Shown: piece after piece, positions 34,601 to 44,000 of the stretch
Position numbering within the stretch: the stretch's first letter is position 1
Layout: every line of letters begins with the position of its first letter
From: Prorocentrum cordatum
Lineage: Eukaryota; Sar; Dinophyceae; Prorocentrales; Prorocentraceae
Length of the DNA: 64,000 bases
Direction: 5' to 3'
NCBI GenBank assembly: GCA_963575745.1
Contig: CAUYUJ010020760.1
Coordinates: 589,231-653,230, forward strand
Position numbers and translations under genes: made by a program
The notes under the pieces: generated by a model
What the model saw: the letters and a program-made list of their open reading frames with translations, nothing else
The model's database searches: none
Told to the model about the DNA's origin: nothing

Positions 34601-37600
34601 ATCGGTGCTGCCTCTTTGTCCACACGCACATGAGCAGCTTGATGTCATCCAGGGACCACGAGCTGCCCTGGAGGTGACCGTTTGTCCTGGCCAGGTCCCT
34701 GGAGTACGCTCCGTTCATGCGGATGTAGCGTTTGTGGTGTCTGTAGAAGTTTCGGCGGACAGTAACGATGTCTTGTGGGCACCCCGCGTGCAGCGCAAGG
34801 TTTAGACAGATGTCCGTGATGAGGTAGTCGAAGCACTTCTGTCGGTCAAGGGCTGCTCCAGCTAAGGGGAGGAGTAAAGTCCTGGCGTGTTCGATGCGCA
34901 GGGCGAGAGACGTGCTGACATCCCCAATGGTGGCTTTGGGAACGGCGCCGAAGCTCGTGGCATGGGTCCATCCTTGCCGCCAGGTCGTGAGGCTACGGTA
35001 GGCCGGCGCCTCCCACGCATACATCCACACGGAAAGAACCGAGAGAAGCCGTTGGTCCGTCGGGAGTTCCCCTCGGCCTTTTCGGAGGCACGGGTTTGGC
35101 ACGTGCAGGAGGGGCTCGGGGATGGTGCCAGTGCGTTGCATAGCACGTAAGACGCTGGCGAAGAGGCGAAGGATGTCGTCGGGTAACTCCTTTGCCTCCT
35201 TGGTCGTCCAGCCGTCGAGTCCCCCCGCGCGGCGCGGTGAACGGGTGCGAATGAAGTGGATGAGTTGGTCGTCGGTAAGGTGGAAGGGGGCTGCTGGTGA
35301 TGGCGTAGGCAGCTCTTGGCGGTATTCGTCGTAGAAGTCCGCCCACGTCGGCATAGCTTCGGCGTCATGGCCCGCGCGAGCGCGGTACGTGGCCAGGATG
35401 GGCTCCCAGGTGTCGACCATGAGCTTGAGCATGTCTTTGGTGTTGGCGACGATAGCGTTGGCGGGGAGGGCGTCGGGGACCTGGGCTGGTAGTGGGCCAC
35501 GAATGGGGCCGTCGTCGTTGTCCGTGTCGGGCGAGCTACCGTCGCCGGGGCTGAAGCCGCCGGCGTCGGTGTCGGCGTCACTGTCGTCCGTGCTAGCTTG
35601 GTCAGGGTTGAAGGCGGTGATGTCGCAGTGGAGCTGTGCATCGTCGGGAGTGGTAGGCGTGCGGAGATACGCCGTGGGCGAGCAGTCGGCAGCCCGTGCG
35701 TATATGGCCGCCTTTCGCCCGCTTGGCTCGCGGACGCCCTCAGACCAGATCTTGATGCGTTCAGCTTTGGCTCGGTTTGCACGTCGCGCCAGCTCCGAGT
35801 CTAGATTTTGGATCAGACGATCGAGCTGCTCTCCGCGTGGCGCTGGCACGTCGGGGGTCCAGGCGTCAGGAAAGGCCAGGAGGGCCGTGGGGCGCAGCTT
35901 GTGGCAGAGAAGGCGGGCCGCGGCCCACGTGCAGTCGATGCGTTGCGCCAGGTGCGGCGGGATAGCACGGCAGTCCATATGATGGTGCAGTCCGATGAAG
36001 CGAAGCTCGCAAAGTTGCCGATGGAGCTTGCGAAGGCGGTTCATGTGAATCGTGGAAGCTCCGTAGGTGGGAAAGGCGCGGGGGACAGCGGGTCGCTCCT
36101 CGAACGTGGGTGTGAGCCCGTGCATGGTAGGGGCCTTCTTTTTTGGGTGGTCTGGCGGTGGGGGCGGCAGGTCCCGCAGCCGGGTGAGATGGTACTCATG
36201 GCTGGCCTCGTTTGCCAGGGCGAACATGCGTTCCACATCGTCGCGTGCGTCAGCCTGCTCCATGCGGTCGTGGTATCGTCCGGCGATGTGGGTCCCTAGT
36301 GCCTGGAGTTCGTGGTCCTCATGAGCTCCGTCGTTTGGAGGGTATGGCGTGGGGGCCAAAAGGCGTGGGGCCGTGTGATCGAGGCGGCTTAGGTCGAGTG
36401 TGACCTGCAGGCCAACATGAGACTTCGCTGGCAAGTCACGCAGATAGCAGAAGTCGGTGACAAGGGATCGCGCAGCTTGGTTGGCGATGACATAGTCGAT
36501 GCGCGAAGTGCGGGGGCACTTGGTGACGCGGTCCCAGTCAGGGATATTGCCATATGTGTGCATGGTGTGGTCTGGTGTGCCTTCAGCGACGTTGGACCAT
36601 CCGTGCTGCATCATGTGCAGCAGGTGTGGATTGTCGTCGATGTTCGTGTTGGCGTCCATACAAATGAAATACGGGGCTGAGCCGACCCTCGCGGCGGCGC
36701 AATCAGCAAGCCGAAATATATCGGCGCTGTCCCCTCCAGCGACCCCGTAGAGGCTCGCAATGTAGATCCCAGCGGGACCGTGGTTGTTTCGTCGCCGCCT
36801 GCGGCGGTGCTGGGTGCAGAGCGGGAGGAAGACCTCGTGCCATCGTTTCTTGGCCTTGAGGGTGGCGATACAGGTCGCAATGTCGTCGACGGTGGAGTCG
36901 ACGATGGCGTCCTTAGAGAGGATGGCAACCCCGCCCGAGGCGCCGGTGTTGCCCTCGACCGTGTGGTCCGTGCCACCGTGAGCAGCTTTGCGCTGGGCAC
37001 GCGCCAGGTCCAGGTCAGGTCCCAGACTGGCCTGGTATCCTCCGTGGTGTGGATTGGCGGCGTTGGTGGCGATGGCTTGCCTGGTAGGCTTGGCATGACG
37101 GGTCTCCTGCAGCGCTATGACTGCGGCGTTGTGGTCGACACCTAGGGCGGTAATGGTTGGCCAGTTCGCTGGAAGACTCGTGATGTTGAGGCTGACGAGG
37201 TGGATGGAGCGACCTGGCCCATCTCCGTCGGTGGAGCTGGGGTTAGCACGCCCCGCACGGTGGAGGGCGGCCTGGCCGTCACCCAGGTAGGAGGCTTGGC
37301 CACAGTAGGAGCTCATGGCGTCGCAGCAGATTGGCTTGGACGGGGCTGAAGCCGCCGTCGGGCCAAAAGTGTAGGCAAGGCATGGTCGACGCTGCGCCGG
37401 GGGGGGGTCATAAACATCGGCAAAACTGCCTCGAAAAAACCTCCTCACTCCTGTACCGTGGGGGGCGGAGGGAGGAAAGGTGAGACGGCAGCAGGGGGAG
37501 AGGGAGGCGACTCCTCGATCCATCCTGCCGAGCGCAAAAGCAAAAGCAAACCAGCGGCGGCAGCGCGGCGCGGCAGCGGCGCAGCGCGCGCGCGAATACT

Positions 37601-40600
37601 GCGCACGCGACACCGCTGGTCCGTCCTGCGGCGGCGCGCCCGCCCCGTCAGTGCCGTGATGAGCAGCATCAGCTGGAACAGCTTGTTCGTGTGCGCCCTC
37701 CGCGCTCGCCTCGGGCGGTGGGCCCTGTGGCTGCGGCGGCGCACGCCCTGCCAGCGCGTCAGCCACTAGCTGGGCGTGGCGAGCGGCGCGGTCGGTGGCC
37801 TGGCGCTGGGCCTCGTCCATGCCCGCCGCCGTGAGGCTCGCGTTGCGGACAGGGCTGACTCCACGCGGGGCCGCCGCTGCCGCGGCAGCGGCAGAGGTGG
37901 CGGGGGCGCCGCCGTGGCTCTGAGGAGACAGCGGTGAGCCGCCGCCGAAGCCCGCCGCGAGGTCCTTGACGGAGTACTTGTGCTTGAAGGGGTCGAAGGT
38001 CGGCGCCTCGTCGGGGGCGACGACGCGGGTGGGCGGTGGCAGCTCCTGGTCCGTGGACGGCGTCGGCTCGAGGTCGACCTCGTTAGGGTCTTTGGCGCCG
38101 GCACCGAAACGTGGCACCACCTCGGGGGCTTGGGCGTCAGCCTGAGTCTCGCGGGGCGGCGAGCTCGTGGAACTCCCAGGGGGCTTGCGCGAGCTGTGGC
38201 GGCTGCTGGGCCGGCTGCGCGGGACGCGCCCGCCCGTGTGGCGGTCACGTGGCGAGGCCGCCTGGGCGTTGGCGCGCGCAGAGTCCGCCCTGCTCGGGGA
38301 GCGGATCGGCGCTGCGCTGGGTGCTGGGCTGGGCGGGCGGGAGCCGCCTGTGCCGCCCGCCGCCGAGGCTGCAGCCTGGTCAGGGTCGGCGGCGTCAGGC
38401 CGGGGGCTGACGCGGTGGGCACTACCCTCGCTGTGCCGCGGGGAGGCGCTGTGGTGTGCCTGGGTGTGCGTGAGGACGAGCGGGACGAGCGGCTGCCGCT
38501 CGCGCTCAGGGGGGGCGGGCTTTGCCTGGGCAGGGCGCTGCGCTGCGGCCACGTTTGGCGGGGGCGTGTGTTGGCGCGGTTGCCAGGCTCGCACGTTCGC
38601 CTCGCGCCATCCTTCGGGGCGCCCTGTCCTGCCGCGGCTTGGCGCAGCCCCCTGGGCTGAAGCCGCAGGGGGTGCCGCTGCGGACTGGTTGCTGGCGGTG
38701 CTGTCGTGGCGGCCTGGGTAATGGCCCCAGGCACGCGTGGACCCTGGCGCGGGCGAGGTGGCCCGTGGGGGAGCCTGCGCGAGTGCGCGCGGGTAGCCGA
38801 CGACCGCTGGGTGCACCCTGGCGTGGGGGACGTGGCCGTAGCTGGAGGCGGCTGCCCCTGCCGCCGCGGGCCTGGCACCAATGGGGCCACGGTGGTAGGC
38901 GGCGCCTCCGCCGTACACCGCTCTGTCGCCTGTCGGGACGCGCGCGGGAGAGCGGTTGCGTGGCGTGCTCGGCTGACCTGCGTCGCGTTGGTCGCGCTGC
39001 TGGGTGCGCTGCTGGTGCTGCTGGTAGCGCTGTTGATCGGCTCTCGAGAGCGGGCGGGTGTCGGGGAGGATGGGCGGCACGTCGGGCCGCCGCCAGCCCT
39101 GGTAGACGTGCTCGAAGGCGTGGTCTGGGTAAGTCTCCCCGTCAGGTGAGTAGCGCCGTACATGCTCCACGAAGTCAATGTTCTGCGGCTCGGGGAGCAC
39201 CGTGATGTTCACAGCCCGCTGGTGCGCTGGTCCATAGAGACAGAAGCTACCACGGTTGCTGCGGTCGTGGTTCAACTCGGCTTCGGTCGTGGCACGACTC
39301 ACCATGGCGTCACAGAGGCGCATGTCGTAGTCGAGAGCTTGAGGCCCAGGGCCGCCCTCGGCATCCCAGTACAGTACCACGTCCCGCCAGCGCGTGCGGG
39401 TAGTGTGGATGCGCTCGGCGATAGACTCGCAGACGGTCCTGACTGTGACACGATCCCTGTACATGTTGGTGATGGCTAGGGAGTAAGGTCGGCGCACCGC
39501 TTTGTTGAAGATGAAATCTTCCTTGAGGGCCTGGTGCGGGCCGAAGAGCACGTAGCCTTCCTTCCACAGCGGTTGGTCGGGAGACGGGTCTTCAGGCATC
39601 CCCGTCCCTGTGAACCCTGGTGGCCGCCTCGTGCCGTCGGGCAATCCCTGCTTGGGGACGCGACGCGGCCTCGGTGGTAGATACCATTGGCCCTGGTATC
39701 CTGCTTGGCCTGGTTGCGGAGGCTCCCCCCCGGGGCCTGAAGGCGCTCGGGGGGGCTCCATGAGGTCGTGCTGGGCTGGCGCGTTGCCGTATTGGCGGGC
39801 GAGGATGTGCGGAGGCATCCCTGTGGCACGGACGTCGAACAGGCTGTGCGGACGAGGCGGATGCGGGCATCTGCTGGAGAGGCAGCATGTGTCGGCGGCC
39901 CTGTCGTCGGTGCTGTACACGCACGTCCAGCTGTTGCAAGAGTAGTCCGTGGACCAGTCCATAGGTGCACGCAGTCCGCTGAGGGAGCAGTCCGGGCACG
40001 TCGGTTGGCCCGAGGTGCCGAGCTGCGTGTTGCGGCGGGCAGCACAATACTGGCAGCATTGGAATCGGCACTGTAGGCAAATCCAGCGTCCTGGTAGGGG
40101 CGGGAACGCTTGCTCGTCGGTGACTGCGTCGTCTGGGTGGGGTCGGGGTCGATCCCACAAAGGCCAGACGTCGGCGAACCAGGACTGGCCTGTAGTGCGG
40201 ACCGCCTCCGCGGGGAGGCGAGCGTCGTCAGCATGGCGCTGGATCCACTGGGGCCCCAGGTCCGCTGCGATCATGACCGTGCGCCAAGTGTCGTCCGCCT
40301 TGACGTGGACTTGGGTCGGTGCCCAGAGCCTGGTGGTGGTGTCGCCGTGGTCGTGGTGAAGGATGACCCAGCCATCGCGACCCGCAACCGCAGGGTCAGT
40401 GACGCGGTGGCCCACAACGGTCGCCCCCCACGGTAGGTAGGCGCCATCGTGATGCTCGCCTGGGTCGAGCCAGACCTCGACGCCAGGGGCGTTCACACGG
40501 GACCGCACATCGCGGACGTGGAAGGCGAGGACGTGGTAGGCGGTCGGCTCCTCTTCCGTCTCGATGTGCTCCCACGTATCGATGTCGCTGCTGTCAGAGG

Positions 40601-41039
40601 CGGAGTTGCCGCCGCTCTGCCGTGACGAACGTGAGGCGGAGCGCCGTGAGCGAGCATGGCCTCGGGCGAGGGCGGCGGCCGCGCTGATAAGGGACGGCGT
40701 ACGGCGGTCGTCGGCTCCCGATGCCGTCGGTGAGCGGTCTGGACTGTGTCCCGAGGCGGCACCTGGCTGAGAGGTGTGCGATGGGCCAGACGCGGCCCCA
40801 GGGCTGGAGCCGCTGGGGCGCGGCGCTCGTACGTCAGACTGCCCCGCTCGGGTACAGCCTGCGCCGTGGCAGTGTACACCAGGTCGATCAGTGGCTGCGG
40901 GTCCAGCTGGAGCTTGCGAAGCGAGGCACGCGGACGGGGCTGGTTGGGGTCGGCCCTGGTGGCTGCTTCGGTGTCGTAGTGCTGTGTAGCCCATGCTCGC
41001 GCTGCCTCTGGCGAGTATAGTGCCTGTGGCGGTGGCCAC
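31650..41039 (-). CDS. Retrotransposon ORF3 polyprotein: endonuclease, reverse transcriptase, RNase H
   Basis: The frame opens at 41039 (GTG); its first ATG is 40994. Because the first 547 nt overlap ORF2, it may instead be reached by a -1 frame change. A Cys-rich zinc-type region lies near residues 319-395 (CLQCRFQCCQYC, then CPDC). An endonuclease/exonuclease/phosphatase domain spans about 1279-1550, with LQETRH, MDANTN, SRIDYVI and KSHVGL at the expected places. Reverse transcriptase fingers start near 1918 (RRAGGLDGW). Motif A is ALDRQKCFDYL (about 2063), motif B NGHLQGSSWSL (about 2120) and motif C FVDDSNS (about 2157). CRYCDEEEETQEHTVRDC (about 2500) is a C-x2-C-x8-H-x4-C knuckle. RNase H spans about 2594-2740, with ATDGACTN, AETLAIV, VDNQAV and RQADALA. 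The C-terminus has DPFGFGGG/DPLGLGGS repeats and a coiled coil. All catalytic residues that I can check are present. Confidence 0.92.
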   Translation of the reverse strand: MATATGTILARGSASMGYTALRHRSSHQGRPQPAPSACLASQAPAGPAATDRPGVHCHGAGCTRAGQSDVRAPRPSGSSPGAASGPSHTSQPGAASGHSPDRSPTASGADDRRTPSLISAAAALARGHARSRRSASRSSRQSGGNSASDSSDIDTWEHIETEEEPTAYHVLAFHVRDVRSRVNAPGVEVWLDPGEHHDGAYLPWGATVVGHRVTDPAVAGRDGWVILHHDHGDTTTRLWAPTQVHVKADDTWRTVMIAADLGPQWIQRHADDARLPAEAVRTTGQSWFADVWPLWDRPRPHPDDAVTDEQAFPPLPGRWICLQCRFQCCQYCAARRNTQLGTSGQPTCPDCSLSGLRAPMDWSTDYSCNSWTCVYSTDDRAADTCCLSSRCPHPPRPHSLFDVRATGMPPHILARQYGNAPAQHDLMEPPRAPSGPGGEPPQPGQAGYQGQWYLPPRPRRVPKQGLPDGTRRPPGFTGTGMPEDPSPDQPLWKEGYVLFGPHQALKEDFIFNKAVRRPYSLAITNMYRDRVTVRTVCESIAERIHTTRTRWRDVVLYWDAEGGPGPQALDYDMRLCDAMVSRATTEAELNHDRSNRGSFCLYGPAHQRAVNITVLPEPQNIDFVEHVRRYSPDGETYPDHAFEHVYQGWRRPDVPPILPDTRPLSRADQQRYQQHQQRTQQRDQRDAGQPSTPRNRSPARVPTGDRAVYGGGAAYHRGPIGARPAAAGAAASSYGHVPHARVHPAVVGYPRALAQAPPRATSPAPGSTRAWGHYPGRHDSTASNQSAAAPPAASAQGAAPSRGRTGRPEGWREANVRAWQPRQHTPPPNVAAAQRPAQAKPAPPERERQPLVPLVLTHTQAHHSASPRHSEGSAHRVSPRPDAADPDQAAASAAGGTGGSRPPSPAPSAAPIRSPSRADSARANAQAASPRDRHTGGRVPRSRPSSRHSSRKPPGSSTSSPPRETQADAQAPEVVPRFGAGAKDPNEVDLEPTPSTDQELPPPTRVVAPDEAPTFDPFKHKYSVKDLAAGFGGGSPLSPQSHGGAPATSAAAAAAAAPRGVSPVRNASLTAAGMDEAQRQATDRAARHAQLVADALAGRAPPQPQGPPPEASAEGAHEQAVPADAAHHGTDGAGAPPQDGPAVSRAQYSRARCAAAAPRCRRWFAFAFALGRMDRGVASLSPCCRLTFPPSAPHGTGVRRFFRGSFADVYDPPPAQRRPCLAYTFGPTAASAPSKPICCDAMSSYCGQASYLGDGQAALHRAGRANPSSTDGDGPGRSIHLVSLNITSLPANWPTITALGVDHNAAVIALQETRHAKPTRQAIATNAANPHHGGYQASLGPDLDLARAQRKAAHGGTDHTVEGNTGASGGVAILSKDAIVDSTVDDIATCIATLKAKKRWHEVFLPLCTQHRRRRRRNNHGPAGIYIASLYGVAGGDSADIFRLADCAAARVGSAPYFICMDANTNIDDNPHLLHMMQHGWSNVAEGTPDHTMHTYGNIPDWDRVTKCPRTSRIDYVIANQAARSLVTDFCYLRDLPAKSHVGLQVTLDLSRLDHTAPRLLAPTPYPPNDGAHEDHELQALGTHIAGRYHDRMEQADARDDVERMFALANEASHEYHLTRLRDLPPPPPDHPKKKAPTMHGLTPTFEERPAVPRAFPTYGASTIHMNRLRKLHRQLCELRFIGLHHHMDCRAIPPHLAQRIDCTWAAARLLCHKLRPTALLAFPDAWTPDVPAPRGEQLDRLIQNLDSELARRANRAKAERIKIWSEGVREPSGRKAAIYARAADCSPTAYLRTPTTPDDAQLHCDITAFNPDQASTDDSDADTDAGGFSPGDGSSPDTDNDDGPIRGPLPAQVPDALPANAIVANTKDMLKLMVDTWEPILATYRARAGHDAEAMPTWADFYDEYRQELPTPSPAAPFHLTDDQLIHFIRTRSPRRAGGLDGWTTKEAKELPDDILRLFASVLRAMQRTGTIPEPLLHVPNPCLRKGRGELPTDQRLLSVLSVWMYAWEAPAYRSLTTWRQGWTHATSFGAVPKATIGDVSTSLALRIEHARTLLLPLAGAALDRQKCFDYLITDICLNLALHAGCPQDIVTVRRNFYRHHKRYIRMNGAYSRDLARTNGHLQGSSWSLDDIKLLMCVWTKRQHRYVPRSLSTTFVDDSNSTTHTAPELQKSLDETAKFDRFSGQRIHPGKVAGWALTDELHAAVTQLTLADRPLRVVDSFKLVGSYINAEAAPAPAALNLTATADARVRRATIRLPRIGKLPSPMLIKARHARSLAASVCTTGTDIQAPSGPAKTAYNHALKAAIRPKGNKWVEFWTLMAVCVPGHALEIDAITQREAFLCLRRQVNRDVTLCGLARDLQHHVQTLFGGGPVGRLVQSLQQLRWTWPTFGIMYDDWDCQISWLNLPQNAFLHMLRASQRRVFLRKIKPRRHDLGYLASVRQGLDLFASTWLARTKGAAKCTAWQLALLLNYLSGGDHTQQRRSRSNTSADLSPMCRYCDEEEETQEHTVRDCKCWARERVPLTTLISDDQWARLPPHTRHCGLFDEDPALLDLQADLARDPLPQPIPRPPPEGDPAASAQDTYTTYLDNDTGWTWVYAATDGACTNQAIPLLARAGYGVYYGIDHRMNYSARVHGLTQNAQVAETLAIVHLTACAERPVHVFVDNQAVVDGFQSIIDGHPAPQGTHAELWARIHRCVMAKPDMFRVEKVASHLGDLGIDLGLIGPIAEEFNRQADALATAAARTHNLPDDIVEAAKTRHRQATVLHGVAVAIYERRHRTLPLPHRRAGFTAAELSKMEPNPLLSDQAPPAAGPDIPQNPDELWAEAQRAMYDEQEDDPFGFGGGLDFLDDGPASANLTPSGNRTTPTSTPPPRAAPHPHDDVAHLQDADADFYDPLGLGGSIDDVPLTPHAADDAASSSRHPVTPPTSEPSHGIMIGPSLPQTPSPHQRQPAGAASAPPQGTEPVRPSRPVHAPTVAGCEAAAPPPSWGVAPAASALGSRDTLQSPRHGDGRQRTDRRTALVHHLARRTDDLVPAARPAAAGTEQPPRTEREAELSQSMAALQQRCAALAADLAAAQARQGPLLQRLHRAGRAFAELLTPPPDGAAPPLTLHAMLSSLRGAPPGAPR
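32040..32062 (-). repeat. Bulged hairpin H1
   Basis: Plus-strand view: inner stem GGCT/AGCC, centre GA, single unpaired G at 32056, outer stem CCCAG/CTGGG plus an end T-G pair. Read as Ala-Ala-Ser-Ala in ORF3. Confidence 0.8.
32153..32183 (-). repeat. Bulged hairpin H2
   Basis: Inner stem GGCT/AGCC, centre GA, unpaired G at 32173, outer stem of ten pairs (CCTGCGGGGG against CCCCCGCGGG with one T-G). Ala-Ala-Ser-Ala phase. Confidence 0.85.
33291..33313 (-). repeat. Bulged hairpin H3
   Basis: Inner stem GGCT/AGCC, centre GA, unpaired G at 33307, outer stem TCCTG/CAGGA plus a closing G-T. Ala-Ala-Ser-Ala phase. Confidence 0.8.
34321..34341 (-). repeat. Bulged hairpin H4 (GG centre)
   Basis: Inner stem GGCT/AGCC, centre GG instead of GA, unpaired G at 34336, outer stem AGCGC/GCGCT, all Watson-Crick. 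Read Pro-Ala-Pro-Ala. Confidence 0.8.
35537..35571 (-). repeat. Bulged hairpin H5
   Basis: Inner stem GGCT/AGCC, centre GA, unpaired G at 35559, outer stem CGCCGG/CCGGCG, one mismatch, then a further TACCG-type extension pairing with CGGTG. Read Gly-Gly-Phe-Ser-Pro, a different codon phase from H1-H4. Confidence 0.85.
37339..37359 (-). repeat. Bulged hairpin H6
   Basis: Inner stem GGCT/AGCC, centre GA, unpaired G at 37354, outer stem GACGG/CCGTC. Ala-Ala-Ser-Ala phase. Confidence 0.8.
38647..38673 (-). repeat. Bulged hairpin H7
   Basis: Inner stem GGCT/AGCC, centre GA, unpaired G at 38665, outer stem CCCCCTG/CAGGGGG plus a closing G-T. Ala-Ala-Ser-Ala phase. Confidence 0.85.
39725..39755 (-). 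repeat. Bulged hairpin H8 (changed inner stem)
   Basis: The inner stem has changed on both sides to GCCT/AGGC. Centre GA, unpaired G at 39745, outer stem of ten pairs (CCCCCCCGGG against CTCGGGGGGG with one G-T). Read Ala-Pro-Ser-Gly. Confidence 0.85.
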
Positions 41040-44000
41040 GCTGCCACGGTGTCCAGCCGGCGCCAGATCTTTGCCCCCTGGTCGCGGGCTTCAGCCGCCT
41101 CGCGGAGGTCTGGGTGATCGAAGCCGGCAATGTGGAGGGCGTGCGTGCAGTCGCCCATGCCACAGGTGTGCGGGAGGGCACGGCACCTGGAGGCAGCTTC
41201 GGTGGGGGCACACCAGTCCATGCGGATGAGGAGGCCCAGGACCCGTGGGTAGATGAGGCGCGCTCCGTGAGCTTCCCCGTTCACGAAGTTGTGCCAGTTC
41301 TCACCGCGCGGCGGTTTGGTAGCCTCGCACATCCAGAGCGCGATGGGTCCCCAGGCGAGGGTGTCGTCTTCGAGGCTGCGGGGCGGGTGAGGCGGCACCG
41401 CGTACCACGCGGCCAGCGACGGGTGCACACCCACGTACGTGCGGTCGACATTTGTGGCGGTTCGGCCCTTCGCTTCACGGCGGGGGCCCGGCAGGAGGTG
41501 ACCTCCGTTGAAAGCGAGACGGGCCGCAAGGTCGCCGCGGGTCCCGTGCCAGAAGACCGTGGGCGTGTCAGTGGTAGGAGCACGGAGGTCCCACGTGAGG
41601 TAGGGGAAGATCGTCTCGCCTGAGTTCCCGCCCGAGTCTTCCAGCACCCAAGTGAGTCGGTTCGGGGGCCTCTGCATGATGTCAGTCCACGGCGCCAACG
41701 CTTGGAGCGTTGGGTCATGGGTGAATCGAGGATGGTCGTGGAGTCGCAGGGCGTCTTCGATGTCCTCCGTGGTCACGCCACTGTTACCAAGCGCAAAGCC
41801 GTTCTGGTACAGGGAGGTGAGGATGCTCGTCGGCGGCACGGGGACCGCTGGGTCGCGCTGGATGGTGCTGCGTAAGTTGCGCGTCGGTGGCCAGAGGGCT
41901 GGGTGGGGCGTACCAGGGCCTGAAGGCGCCTGGGGCCTGGCGGGTGATGCGTGGCGTGCTCGCCGTCGTGGTGGTTGGGTGTCCATGTCGGAAGAGGAAC
42001 CACGGGCGTTGCTTGCATCCGCTTCGTCGTCGGGCGCTCCGTGCACGCCGTCGCCGTCGAGGGTGCGCTCACGTGCTTCACTTGCCTCGGCGTCGGTGGC
42101 CTGAGCTGCGTCGGCTTCGTGAGTCGGCGGGTTGCCAGAGGCCGCGCCGCTTGTGGGGCCGTCTCGCGGGGACGGGCTGGTCGACCGTGGCGTGACAGAC
42201 GAGGCTCGCGATACCGCGGCAGTGACTTCAACGATGGCGGCGGTGGTGGCGGTGGTGACATCGGCGACTGCGGCGGCAACTGCCGCGGCGTAGTGTTCCT
42301 GTAGCAGCGGGTGTCGAAGGGGATACACGTGCTGGCTCTCGGGGTCGTCGGGATGCGTGCGCGGAAGCGTGTGTGGGGCCTCATCGCGCGGGCTCCTGAT
42401 CGGTTGGCAACAGCGGAGGCACCACTGGGCCGTGGGTGAATCCAGGACGCGCGCACAGATGCGGGCTCCTACGTGTCCGACGGCTCCTTGAGCAAGAAGT
42501 TTGGCGCCGACCAGGAGGAGACCGCAAACCACTCCGCCTGTGGCGATAGCTCCGAGTTTGCCGCTGGCCCATTTCAGGGCGCCCCAGAGGCCAGACCCGA
42601 CTGCGCTGGCTCCGCCCGAGACAGTGTCCCTGAGTTTGGCGCTGGTCCACCTGAGCAGACCCCACAGGGCGGTCGCGGCGTCGTATGCTATTGTGCGTCG
42701 GGGCGTAGTGGACACGGATGGGCCTGGTGCCGCAGCTTCACGGCGTCGTCGCTGCCGGTAGTAGGGGTCTCGGCTCGGTGTCGGCAGGTACCCGTCGATC
42801 TGGTCCTGGTACGGCATGGCTACCAAGATGGCGTACGTGACCGCGAAGAGGCAGATGAGACAGCCGCAGCGTCGAGAGGCCGCTGCGCTGTGCGGGGCCT
42901 CATGGGAGCCGCTGGCGTCGGGGTCCGCGTCCTCGATGGGATCGTTGTCGAGGCCAGCCTGCCAGTGGTCGACGGGGCTGGAGTTGGAGTCAGTCGAGTT
43001 AGCTCGGCGGACAAGGGTGCGGGACGGGGTCCTGCCACCTGAGGTCTGAAGACGCCCAGGTCCAGCCAGTGCTGCAGCGGGGCTGAAGCCGCCACTGCGC
43101 GGGCTGGTGGGAGCTGGCGGTGCGGTGGCATGGCCTGGCTCGTCGGCGGCGGTGGCACCTTCGGCGTCGCTGAGCTGTGCGCTGGGGTCGGCCTGGGCCG
43201 AGTTGTTGGGCGCACTGCTGCGCGACCGGGAGCGCCCTGTGTGGGGATCGCTGTCACGGTCGCGCTGGGCAGCGTCACTTGGCGGTGGCGTGCCGTCGGG
43301 GTCCTGGGTTTCCGTGTCGTGGATGGAGTCGTTCTGGCTATCGTCCGACACGTGGAACGAGTCCAGGGATATGTTGCTGATATCGCTGGCAGCTGCGTGC
43401 TGGAGCAGAAGCGGTTCAGCGTCGGCCGCGGGCTGGTCACACGCGGCGTTTTGGGCGGGGGGGCCAGCGGGCGGTGGTAGGTTTAGCGGTTCCATCGGTG
43501 CCGCGGCGAGCTCCGCCTCGACAAGCGGCTGCAGGTCTGGCGGGTGGTGCGAGATCGCATCCACGAGATACGCCAGGGCGTCTCGGTCGGGCGGAGGGAG
43601 GCCTCTTGGCAGCAAGGCGTGGGCCCGTGAGAGGTATGGCGGCAGTGGTGCCGCGAAAGCCTCAGGGCCGACGAGCTGGGCACGAGCGCCCTGGTATTCC
43701 AGAAGGAGGCCAAGGTAGCGGGTGGGGTACTCGTGGCTGCCCTGCATGCGAGTGAGGTTGCGGTTGGTGCGCTGTCTGTCGGGGCCCGCTCTGTGCCAGA
43801 TATCCTCGCACATGTCGACCGCGGTGCGGTGGCGCAGGGCGTCGTTTTTCTCCGCGGAGTCCTCCTGGAAAAGGTGGTCGTACTGTGGCAGATGGAGCGT
43901 CGCCAGGACGTGCGGGACGCAGTCCTCGAGCCATGCCCAGTAAACGTCCTGATGGTCCTCCCCTGGTGCCCACGCCGCGGCGCACGGGATGAGCCGTGCT

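Noticed and set aside
40820-40840. Slippery heptamer for -1 frameshifting upstream of hairpin H9
   Set aside because: No X-XXY-YYZ sequence is present at the expected distance on the sense strand.
41087-41115. Sequence gggcttcagccgcc, the hairpin core in the opposite orientation
   Set aside because: It lacks the single-base bulge and outer stem of the family (a four-nucleotide bulge is needed to pair the flanks), and reads as ordinary coding sequence.
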